DNA from: Patescibacteria group bacterium UBA3458
Lineage (GTDB): Bacteria > Patescibacteriota > Minisyncoccia > Phycocordibacterales > UBA2100
DNA length: 12,759 bases
Direction: 5' to 3'
Assembly: GCA_002378745.1 (NCBI GenBank)
Contig: DFRR01000006.1
Coordinates: 8,647-21,405, forward strand
How positions within the stretch are numbered: the first letter of the stretch is position 1; each line of letters starts with the position of its first letter. The notes beneath the pieces are model-generated. The model was not told the origin of the DNA and did no database searches. It saw only the letters and a list, made by a program, of their open reading frames with translations. The position numbers and the translations under genes are program-made. This document shows, piece by piece, positions 6,918 through 12,651 of the stretch.

Positions 6918-7868
6918 ATGTATGCATCGATAATCATCTTGGTCTTATTCTTCAGCTGGGTGCAACATCCGACACTTGTGTATGAGTACACCATTGTGTC
7001 AGAAAATGAAGAACAGCCGTATATCAGTAATGCTCCGCAAGAAATACAATTGCTTTTTGTGGGTGACATGATGTTTGATCGGACGGTTCGTCAGTATATG
7101 GAGCTGTACGGTGATACATATATTTTTTCCTGTATCAGCGATGAATTGCAACGATACGATGTGGTGATTGGTAATTTGGAAGGACCCATTACTTCGGAAG
7201 CTTCTGTAAGTTTTGGTGCATCGGTAGGGGATCCCAATAATACACGCTTTACGATGCCTTCCAGTACCGCAGCAGTGCTTGCACAACATAATATCCGTGC
7301 CGTTTCGCTCGCAAATAACCATATCAGAGACTTTGGAGATGGTGGTATACAAAGCACTCGCAAAGCGCTGGATGCGGCCGGTATTCAGTTCGTAGGCGAC
7401 CCTAATGATTCCACAAATATCTCTACTGTTATGTCAGTTGGAGGCATCACTTTTGCGCTTGTCGGATTCAATGCGTTTTTTAATTCTTACGATGCCACTA
7501 TTGAGCACATTGAACGCTATGCACCGCATATGCCCATTATTGTGTTTGCACATTGGGGAGACGAGTATGTTCCGACAAACGATCTTCAGCGACAGTGGGC
7601 AGATGCTTTTGTTGCTTCGGGTGCCGACGTGGTACTAGGTGCCCACCCGCATGTTGTGCAACGCGTAGAGTATATTGGTGCAGTGCCGGTTTACTATTCA
7701 CTTGGGAATTTTATTTTTGATCAATACTGGAATGATGCAGTTACGCAGGGGCTTATGGTCGCGGTCACTCTATCGCAAGCCGGTCTCATTGAGACAAAAA
7801 CGATACCCGTACGATTAGGAACAGATAGGCGAACGTGTGTTGATGAAATCGTCGGTGCTGAGGTGTAG
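6918..7868 (+). CDS. CapA-like (PGA_cap) metallophosphoesterase-fold protein (316 aa)
   Basis: An N-terminal hydrophobic segment (about 3-19) is followed by a complete PGA_cap/CapA domain (43-300). Its motifs appear in order: LLFVGDMMFDR (45-55), VIGNLEGPIT (83-92), VSLANNHIRDFG (129-140), VFAHWGDEY (209-217), VLGAHPHVVQ (239-248) and YYSLGNFIFDQ (259-269). The D50, N86/E88, N133/H135, H212 and H243/H245 positions are those of a calcineurin-like metal site, so it is probably an active enzyme on the outer face of the membrane. CapA is named for poly-gamma-glutamate capsule synthesis, but no capB or capC homologue is in this window, so a different surface substrate is likely. The ATG at 6918 gives the signal/anchor. 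No box or Shine-Dalgarno sequence is evident in the 52 bases upstream. The TAG overlaps a GTG of the next frame. Confidence 0.92.
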   Translation: MYASIIILVLFFSWVQHPTLVYEYTIVSENEEQPYISNAPQEIQLLFVGDMMFDRTVRQYMELYGDTYIFSCISDELQRYDVVIGNLEGPITSEASVSFGASVGDPNNTRFTMPSSTAAVLAQHNIRAVSLANNHIRDFGDGGIQSTRKALDAAGIQFVGDPNDSTNISTVMSVGGITFALVGFNAFFNSYDATIEHIERYAPHMPIIVFAHWGDEYVPTNDLQRQWADAFVASGADVVLGAHPHVVQRVEYIGAVPVYYSLGNFIFDQYWNDAVTQGLMVAVTLSQAGLIETKTIPVRLGTDRRTCVDEIVGAEV

Positions 7869-7877
7869 TGATATACT
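7869..7877 (+). promoter_or_regulatory. Extended -10 box TGATATACT overlapping the end of the CapA-like gene
   Basis: TGA-TATACT begins immediately after the first bases of the previous stop context and ends 8 bases before the ATG at 7886. It matches 6305-6313 exactly. It would drive a leaderless mRNA for the DedA-like gene and supports ATG 7886 over the in-frame GTG at 7868. Confidence 0.55.
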
Positions 7878-7885
7878 GCGTACGC

Positions 7886-8434
7886 ATGTTTTATTTTGCG
7901 TTATTCATCGGAATACTTATTGGTGGTGAAATTGTGCTCGTTCCTGCGCTATATAGTGCATTCGCAACAAATTTGAGTGTTTGGACAGTGATTGGAATAT
8001 CATTGCTTGCGACGATAGTTGCGGACAGTGCGTGGTACAGCATTGGACGCTTTGTGCCATATGAACGAGTAACTCGCCTTCCGCTTATTCGCACACAGAA
8101 GCAGCGGATTGACACATTTGGTAGTTTTTTTGATGTACATGCGGGGCGCATTATATTTACCTCAAAATTTATTTATGGAACACGTGTTGCCGTGCAACTG
8201 AGCTCTGGTATTCGTGACATTGAATATTTACGGTTCATTGTTCCTAGTGTCAGTGGTACCTTTCTGCTCACAGCAATCCTTGCGGGAATTATTTGGTTTA
8301 CGCGAACGAGTCTCGGTTCACTTGAGGGAAATACCTACTACATCCACATCACGTTTGCAGTAGTTGTTGCACTCATTGTCATACTTCATATTCTTGCACA
8401 AAAGGTGATTTCACGGTTTTGGTCACTGAACTGA
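7886..8434 (+). CDS. DedA/VTT-like membrane protein (182 aa)
   Basis: A polytopic membrane protein resembling the DedA/SNARE-associated (VTT) family. It shows a re-entrant-like GGEIVLVPALYSAF (13-26), a helix with VADSAWYSIGRFVPY (45-59), the core FTSKFIYGTRVAVQLSSGIRDIEYLRFIVPSVSG (91-124) replacing the classical 'F-RF-PG-R...AG' block, a helix with AGIIWF (133-138), and a last helix (153-171) before a basic tail. Family members are flippases or scramblases (UptA for undecaprenyl phosphate, and TMEM41B/VMP1-type proteins), so a role in lipid-carrier recycling or lipid movement is a reasonable inference. The KF-YGTR form is divergent. An alternative GTG start at 7868 overlaps the CapA stop and adds six residues. 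It ends with TGA. Confidence 0.8.
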   Translation: MFYFALFIGILIGGEIVLVPALYSAFATNLSVWTVIGISLLATIVADSAWYSIGRFVPYERVTRLPLIRTQKQRIDTFGSFFDVHAGRIIFTSKFIYGTRVAVQLSSGIRDIEYLRFIVPSVSGTFLLTAILAGIIWFTRTSLGSLEGNTYYIHITFAVVVALIVILHILAQKVISRFWSLN

Positions 8435-8491
8435 GTGAATGATATTGACTTCTAAAATGAAGTACGGGAGGATACCCGCTGCGTTCTTTTT

Positions 8492-8497
8492 GGGAGG
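8492..8497 (+). promoter_or_regulatory. Shine-Dalgarno sequence GGGAGG
   Basis: GGGAGG ends 5 bases before the ATG at 8503. It is one of only two clear Shine-Dalgarno sequences in the window, and it decides the start and frame of the 118-residue gene over an overlapping frame that begins at 8439. Confidence 0.7.
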
Positions 8498-8502
8498 CAC
8501 TA

Positions 8503-8859
8503 ATGACTGCTGGAGAATGGGTATTTCTACTCGGGGCGATCACTATTGGGACATTAACTGTCTCAACGGTATTGCTGAGCGCGAGCGACTGGGCGGCAGC
8601 ACGCAGAGGCGAGACAGTGGAACGACATCTGTGCATCAATCTCTTCGTTGAGGGGGTACTTATTGCCGTGACTGTCAGTTTTGGTTTCGGATACGTGTAC
8701 GCACCAGCACTTGCTAGCATATCGCTTAGCACCAATGAAATTTTGGACAGCACGCTGTACGTAGTGCTTGCTTTTGGATGCGCAGTTGCTGCAAACCTTG
8801 CGATCCAGTGGCTTATTGTCCGTCTCTTCCCAAAATTTGTATTTTTGGGTAAGAAATAA
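8503..8859 (+). CDS. Three-helix membrane protein of unknown function (118 aa)
   Basis: I do not recognise the family. Three hydrophobic segments are visible: residues 6-25, about 49-73 and 82-109. The loop between the first two (28-45) is basic and polar (DWAAARRGETVERH) and contains a Cys, and the C-terminus is basic (GKK). By the positive-inside rule the first loop and the C-terminus would be cytoplasmic. It starts 68 bases after the DedA-like gene and has a proper Shine-Dalgarno sequence but no -10-like box near the ATG. It is therefore more likely the distal gene of the same transcript, which ends at the hairpin right behind it. It may work with the DedA-like protein, but only position suggests this. 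Confidence 0.72.
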   Translation: MTAGEWVFLLGAITIGTLTVSTVLLSASDWAAARRGETVERHLCINLFVEGVLIAVTVSFGFGYVYAPALASISLSTNEILDSTLYVVLAFGCAVAANLAIQWLIVRLFPKFVFLGKK

Positions 8860-8861
8860 TT

Positions 8862-8900
8862 ACAGGTCCGGCAGTAGCGTGTTGCCGGACCTGTCTTGTT
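8862..8900 (+). terminator. Intrinsic terminator closing the membrane-protein group
   Basis: A perfect 12-bp stem, left ACAGGTCCGGCA (8862-8873) and right TGCCGGACCTGT (8883-8894), with a 9-base loop, followed by CTTGTTT. It begins 2 bases after the stop codon. The T-run is interrupted, but the stem is strong and GC-rich. Confidence 0.85.
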
Positions 8901-8948
8901 TGACATATCTATTTGCATGGAGCAATCTCTCGATTCGTCTATCCCAGC

Positions 8949-8953
8949 AGGAG
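8949..8953 (+). promoter_or_regulatory. Shine-Dalgarno sequence AGGAG
   Basis: AGGAG ends 10 bases before the ATG at 8964. It supports the 66-residue frame rather than the frame opening at 8896. A perfect TTGACA lies further upstream (8900-8905), but I find no good -10 at 16-18 bases from it. Confidence 0.55.
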
Positions 8954-8963
8954 ACATTGAACA

Positions 8964-9164
8964 ATGTGGTATACAGTGGAATGGCTCTTCGACAAAGAGG
9001 GTAACGAAAAGCACGGGCGAACAGGTACTGATAGAGTTGAAGCTGCTGGGCTGGAACACGCCGAGCAAGTGGCACAAGCCAGGGCAGCATCGGTGCTATT
9101 TGGGAGTACGTATCTCAAAGAGCATTTTCTGATACTTTCAGTAGTCTCGTTCAGCCAGACCTGA
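8964..9164 (+). CDS. Small soluble hypothetical protein (66 aa)
   Basis: I do not recognise the family. Several points support a real gene: a Shine-Dalgarno sequence at good distance, a terminator directly behind it whose stem overlaps the stop codon, and a sequence that looks folded. MWYTVEWLFDKEG is a probable beta strand plus turn. TDRVEAAGLEHAEQVAQARAASVL (about 22-45) is a strand followed by an Ala-rich amphipathic helix, and HFLILSVVSF (54-63) is a final strand. This beta-alpha-beta pattern is common in small single-domain proteins. There is no signal peptide or membrane segment. It lies alone between two terminators, so it is expressed independently. No function is assigned. Confidence 0.62.
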   Translation: MWYTVEWLFDKEGNEKHGRTGTDRVEAAGLEHAEQVAQARAASVLFGSTYLKEHFLILSVVSFSQT

Positions 9165-9200
9165 GCCAACACCCGCACGGGTGTTGGCTCTTTTATTATT
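9163..9200 (+). terminator. Strong intrinsic terminator
   Basis: A perfect 12-bp stem, left GAGCCAACACCC (9163-9174) and right GGGTGTTGGCTC (9179-9190), with a 4-base loop and the tail TTTTATTATT. The stem overlaps the last two bases of the TGA stop of the 66-residue gene. A GTG inside the right arm (9181) opens the frame of the next gene, but it cannot be the real start. Confidence 0.92.
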
Positions 9201-9207
9201 AGTGACA

Positions 9208-9213
9208 TATACT
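9208..9213 (+). promoter_or_regulatory. TATACT -10-like box
   Basis: TATACT directly follows the terminator and ends 6 bases before the ATG at 9220. No Shine-Dalgarno sequence is present. It defines 9220 as the start of the next gene and predicts a leaderless transcript. Confidence 0.55.
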
Positions 9214-9219
9214 TCTTAC

Positions 9220-9573
9220 ATGATTTGGGAACGATTCATTAAAAAACGCGAGGCACCGACTGAGAAAATTGTTGCAGCGGCAATACAGTATCGCTCGAAT
9301 ACCGGCATTGAAATTTTCCAAGGCCAAACACATCAAGAAGCAGTTGAGATGCTCGAGCGAAAATATCCGGAGTGGGCAGCCGAAGACTATGAACGATATG
9401 AGGACGGATTTCTCACGGACACCAAGCGATTTGTTGGAAAAAAGGAGGCTGGAAAAATTGCGCGTGCTGCGGGCCAGCTAGATCATTTGTCCGACGAACA
9501 GAAAAAAGAAGCTACGGGTCTACTGCACACATTCGATACCCCGTTTCCGTTGAGGGATTCCGAAATCAAATAG
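9220..9573 (+). CDS. Conserved small cytoplasmic protein with a G-T-H-EA / GFLTDTKRFV pattern (117 aa)
   Basis: A soluble protein without a signal peptide. The core KIVAAAIQYRSNTGIEIFQGQTHQEAVEML (17-46) and GFLTDTKRFVGKKEAGKIARAAGQ (63-86) has the layout of a widespread uncharacterised bacterial and phage family whose members read roughly 'AAI...G.vY.G..H..ii' then 'GFvTs..RFV.R.EA...A..aGQ'. I know the pattern but cannot name a function. The conserved His38, the R70-F-V and the Gln86 could form a binding site. The acidic, aromatic stretch PEWAAEDYERYED (50-62) joins the two halves. The start is set by the TATACT box, since the longer frame from 9181 begins inside a terminator stem. The TAG shares its G with a GTG of the GH18 frame, and the two genes may be co-transcribed. 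Confidence 0.72.
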   Translation: MIWERFIKKREAPTEKIVAAAIQYRSNTGIEIFQGQTHQEAVEMLERKYPEWAAEDYERYEDGFLTDTKRFVGKKEAGKIARAAGQLDHLSDEQKKEATGLLHTFDTPFPLRDSEIK

Positions 9574-9608
9574 TGTATGGAAACGGCCTCACGATCGTCT
9601 ACGCGCAT

Positions 9609-11075
9609 ATGACAAACCGCATTTATATACCCGCGATAACCGTTGCGATTTGTGTACTGTTGATTCCCGGGACAAGTTCTGCTGCCGGGGTCTTGGAGAT
9701 ATCGGGTTGGATTCCATACTGGCGCTCTGAGGCAGGTGTGCAAAGCGCGATCAAAAATATTGACGTCTTTACCGAGGTCAACCCCTTTCTATACACGGTA
9801 AAAAGCACCGGAGAGCTCTATCAAGCAGACGCGCTCACTGATGCGGAGTGGCAGCGTTTAAAGGCGGAAGCTGCTGCAAGAAACGTTCGATTTATACCAA
9901 CAATCATGTGGAGTGGTTCTGATGCAATACACGACATCTTGAGTGATCCTACAAAGCGTCGTGCACATATACAATCAATAACACGTGAAGTGTATACACA
10001 TGATCTTGATGGTATCGATATCGACTACGAAGGAAAATATGCAAAAACACGACCCTACTTCTCGCTTTTCCTAAAGGAGCTTGCTGATGCAATCGGATAC
10101 GACCGTTGGATTATGTGTACGATTGAATCACGTACACCGCTTGATTCACGATATTCAACTCCTGAGTCGATTCCAGCTGATATTGAATATGCAAATGACT
10201 TTACCGAAATAAATAAGTATTGTGACCGTGTTCGGATCATGGCGTATGACCAAGGACGAATCGACTTGAAGCTTAACAACCAAAAAGGGGATCCGTATAT
10301 ACCTGTTGCAGACACTGACTGGGTTGAGAAAGTGATGCGTCTGATTGCGCAGGAGGTTGAACCAAGTAAATTGGTGCTTGGTGTAGCAACGTATGGATAC
10401 GAATATGACACGTTCTATGAAGGCAGTATGCTACGGTACTCACGGCTATGGTCATTTAATCCGGGGTATGTTGACGAGGTTCGTGCGGCAGTGCCAGGCA
10501 TTGAGCCCGTTCGCAACAGTGCCGGAGAACTGTTTTTGTCATACCCAGCTTCACAATCGCCCGACCCAGTCATTCCATTGCCACAGGCAACACGTGTGAT
10601 GTCATGGAGCGATGCGGAAGCGGTGCGGCAAAAGTTTGAACTCGCACAAGAACTAGGACTCAAAGGCGTTGCCATTTTTAAGGTGGATGGTGGGGAAGAC
10701 CAAAAACTCTGGAACGTAGTGCCTGGTTACAGTATCGGAAGTACCGCAACGACACTACACACGCCAAACTCCACAGCACAAACAAACACTACCGCACACA
10801 CAAGTTCGCCAAATACGAAAACTACAGTAACCATTCCTGACACAAACCTTGAGTATGGCATGCGTACCGAAGCAGTGCGTTCATTGCAGCAATTTCTAAA
10901 TCAAAAGGGCTTTACTGTTGCGACAACCGGTGGCGGCTCTCCAGGAAACGAAACTATATTCTTTGGACCCGCCACACGTGCAAGCCTTATTCGCTTCCAA
11001 AAAGCGCATAAGATAGCACCTGCAGTCGGCTATTATGGCCCTATTACTCGTGCAACAATGCATACACTCGAATAA
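9609..11075 (+). CDS. Secreted GH18-type glycoside hydrolase with C-terminal peptidoglycan-binding domain (488 aa)
   Basis: A predicted exported sugar hydrolase. Numbered from ATG 9609: signal peptide 1-25 with likely cleavage in TSSA/AG; GH18 barrel about 29-375 with an opening strand SGWIPYWRS, VNPFLYTV, RFIPTIMW, the catalytic DLDGIDIDYE (132-141, acid Glu141), IMAYDQ (210-215), LGVATYGYEYD and a final GVAIFKVDGG; a Ser/Thr-rich linker about 374-412; and a PG_binding_1-like repeat 416-488 with LEYGMRTEAVRSLQQFLN, GSPGNETIFFGPATRASLIRFQ and GYYGPITRATM. The family cleaves chitin, N-acetylglucosamine polymers or peptidoglycan-like glycans, as SleL/YaaH-type spore enzymes do. The binding domain points to the cell's own wall or a host's wall; the substrate is inference. 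A GTG at 9573 would add 12 residues and blur the signal peptide, so 9609 is preferred. Confidence 0.92.
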   Translation: MTNRIYIPAITVAICVLLIPGTSSAAGVLEISGWIPYWRSEAGVQSAIKNIDVFTEVNPFLYTVKSTGELYQADALTDAEWQRLKAEAAARNVRFIPTIMWSGSDAIHDILSDPTKRRAHIQSITREVYTHDLDGIDIDYEGKYAKTRPYFSLFLKELADAIGYDRWIMCTIESRTPLDSRYSTPESIPADIEYANDFTEINKYCDRVRIMAYDQGRIDLKLNNQKGDPYIPVADTDWVEKVMRLIAQEVEPSKLVLGVATYGYEYDTFYEGSMLRYSRLWSFNPGYVDEVRAAVPGIEPVRNSAGELFLSYPASQSPDPVIPLPQATRVMSWSDAEAVRQKFELAQELGLKGVAIFKVDGGEDQKLWNVVPGYSIGSTATTLHTPNSTAQTNTTAHTSSPNTKTTVTIPDTNLEYGMRTEAVRSLQQFLNQKGFTVATTGGGSPGNETIFFGPATRASLIRFQKAHKIAPAVGYYGPITRATMHTLE

Positions 11076-11078
11076 ACT

Positions 11079-11087
11079 TGTTATACT
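11079..11087 (+). promoter_or_regulatory. Extended -10 box TGTTATACT
   Basis: The TGN extension plus TATACT ends 7 bases before the ATG at 11095 and begins 3 bases after the stop of the GH18 gene. No Shine-Dalgarno sequence is present. It excludes the longer frame starting at 11035, which would lie inside the GH18 gene. Confidence 0.58.
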
Positions 11088-11094
11088 ATCGCAT

Positions 11095-11826
11095 ATGCCA
11101 CAACGAACCGGACACATACTTGCACTTATTGGAGTTGCTATTGTACTTGGCTTTGGATTCTGGTACGTACTCACTGCACAAACATCACTCACTAGCGGTG
11201 GAGATTATGATGTATGTGCACAAGTCATCACAGATGCACGAAACCCAGATACTGGGGAAGTACGAACCTTCCCGACACCATGTGATGTTCCAGACGGATG
11301 GGATACACTCGAAACTGATAGAGAATTCTTTACTCGCAATGGTGAAGAGTGGCAGCGGTATCGCAATGATGACCTCGGATTACGCTTTGAATATCGCATC
11401 ACTCCGGAGGGCTACTTGCTCGTCGAGCAAGACGAGTTACAAGTTCCAAGCGACACGCTCATTGAATATGTTTCGCTATTCGATCGGAAAGAGTACGCAG
11501 CACTCCTTGAGAGCACTGAGGCACGCGAAGGTCCACCAGCAATTTCGATATTGGTCTTTGAGAATCCGGACGCACTCACGGCACGAGAGTGGATTGAGGC
11601 GGAGCGAATTCTTTCAAACATCCAACTCGTGCAGGGTGACATCAGGACGTACACCATCAGTGGTGTAGATGCCATTCGATATACCACTGACGGTTTGTAT
11701 ACGAACGATACCATTGTTGCTGAAAATAATGGGCGTATATATATGATTTCAGGCTCGTATGCACAGGAAGATTCGTCAATTCGTGAGGACTTTCTTGATA
11801 TGCTTATGCACTTCTCGCTCTACTAA
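11095..11826 (+). CDS. Membrane-anchored extracytoplasmic hypothetical protein (243 aa)
   Basis: One N-terminal helix (about residues 7-27, IGVAIVLGFGFWYVL) is followed by an external domain. The first part holds CAQVITDARNPDTGEVRTFPTPCDVPDGW (41-69) with two cysteines (C41, C63) placed for a disulfide. From memory this short motif recurs in extracytoplasmic proteins of Patescibacteria. The rest (about 75-243) alternates strands and helices: WQRYRNDDLGLRFEYRI resembles the start of PsbP/lipoprotein-type stress proteins, and later comes IRTYTISGVDAIRYTT with a terminal helix. I assign no function. The Cys is not in a lipobox, so this is an anchored protein rather than a classical lipoprotein. 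It has its own -10-like box, but being next to the GH18 gene it may belong to the same surface programme. Confidence 0.82.
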   Translation: MPQRTGHILALIGVAIVLGFGFWYVLTAQTSLTSGGDYDVCAQVITDARNPDTGEVRTFPTPCDVPDGWDTLETDREFFTRNGEEWQRYRNDDLGLRFEYRITPEGYLLVEQDELQVPSDTLIEYVSLFDRKEYAALLESTEAREGPPAISILVFENPDALTAREWIEAERILSNIQLVQGDIRTYTISGVDAIRYTTDGLYTNDTIVAENNGRIYMISGSYAQEDSSIREDFLDMLMHFSLY

Positions 11827-11849
11827 CGGTGAGATATTAGTAGCTTAAT

Positions 11850-11855
11850 TATACG
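11850..11855 (+). promoter_or_regulatory. TATACG -10-like box
   Basis: TATACG ends 7 bases before the ATG at 11863 (13 before the in-frame ATG at 11869). No Shine-Dalgarno sequence is present. It is a weaker match than the other boxes but has the same spacing. Confidence 0.4.
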
Positions 11856-11862
11856 TTGAAGT

Positions 11863-12651
11863 ATGTTTATGAAATTTCGATCACATAATGCGACGGTGGT
11901 TGCTGTTGTGCTTGGTATCGCATTGGTTGTTGGTTTATTGACGCTCGGTTTCTTCGCACTCAATGCATACATATATGACGAGAAGCAAGCAACGAACGAG
12001 ACGATGGAGCCATATCGCGCGACGCTCACGGGTGAGTATGTGTGCATACCATTAAAGAACGATGTTGATGTGGTTGGGATTGGTGAGTGTGTATATGGCA
12101 TCCAGATTGATGATGGTAGCTACTACGCCATTGACTTTATGTTGGTATCGCAGTCCGTCCCGGTTATTGAACTTGGTGACATAATTACCGCGAACGGTTT
12201 GGTGACCCCAATAGAGCGGCTCAGTGCTGATACATGGCAGCGGTACAACGTCGTCGGTATCTTTTCTGCGACTGATTCTGTCGTCGTTGAAGGAAAGACA
12301 GTAACCGATGAGCTGTTGGTGCTTGATCAGCCACAACCGGACGACACGATTACATCACCGCTGACCATCACCGGCGAGGCACGCGGCTATTGGTTTTTTG
12401 AAGCGTCATTCCCTGTGGTGCTTACTGACTGGGATGGACGAATCATTGCGGAAACCTACGCACAAGCACAAGGGGACTGGATGACAGAGGATTTTGTCCC
12501 GTTCACCTCAACCGTAACTTTTGAGAGTCCGTACAAGGCGGGTGATCCTGAGTTTATGCGCCGTGGTACTCTGATACTACAGAAAGATAATCCATCAGGG
12601 CTTCCTGAAAATGACGCCGCACATGAAATTACGGTGTGGTTTGCTGAGTAG
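11863..12651 (+). CDS. Anchored protein with C-terminal Gmad2 immunoglobulin-like domain (262 aa)
   Basis: Topology: a short basic N-terminus, a transmembrane helix (about residues 11-36), then two external domains. Domain 1 (about 50-145) starts YRATLTGEYVCIPLKND and has GECVYGIQIDDGSYYAIDF, with two cysteines (C61, C76). The strand-rich GDIITANGLV and YNVVGIF pieces suggest an OB-like barrel. Domain 2 (about 152-261) fits the Gmad2 family: LVLDQPQPDDTITSPLTITGEARGYWFFEASFPVVLTDWDG, then WMTEDFVPFTSTVTF, RRGTLILQKDNPSGLPEN and a final strand EITVWF. Gmad2 domains are Ig-like, often attached to GerMN sporulation/germination domains; in CPR they appear on surface proteins. A binding or scaffold role outside the membrane is inferred. 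An in-frame ATG at 11869 is a second possible start. It ends at TAG. Confidence 0.85.
   Translation: MFMKFRSHNATVVAVVLGIALVVGLLTLGFFALNAYIYDEKQATNETMEPYRATLTGEYVCIPLKNDVDVVGIGECVYGIQIDDGSYYAIDFMLVSQSVPVIELGDIITANGLVTPIERLSADTWQRYNVVGIFSATDSVVVEGKTVTDELLVLDQPQPDDTITSPLTITGEARGYWFFEASFPVVLTDWDGRIIAETYAQAQGDWMTEDFVPFTSTVTFESPYKAGDPEFMRRGTLILQKDNPSGLPENDAAHEITVWFAE

Noticed and set aside
8439..8651. A 70-residue + strand frame between the DedA-like and three-helix genes
   Set aside because: It overlaps the three-helix gene, which has a clear GGGAGG Shine-Dalgarno sequence and a convincing membrane-protein sequence.
8379..9077. A 232-residue open frame on the - strand
   Set aside because: It runs through a terminator hairpin and opposite three + strand genes. 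Its translation is Ser/Thr/Pro/Cys-rich without family motifs, as expected of a shadow frame.
8896..9132. A 78-residue + strand frame overlapping the 66-residue gene
   Set aside because: It has no Shine-Dalgarno sequence and starts in the tail of a terminator. Its composition is unlike a folded protein, and the frame from 8964 fits the Shine-Dalgarno sequence and the following terminator.
11078..11668. A 196-residue + strand frame overlapping the 243-residue gene
   Set aside because: No domain, anchor or ribosome-binding support. The frame at 11095 has the extended -10 box, a membrane helix and CPR-like motifs.
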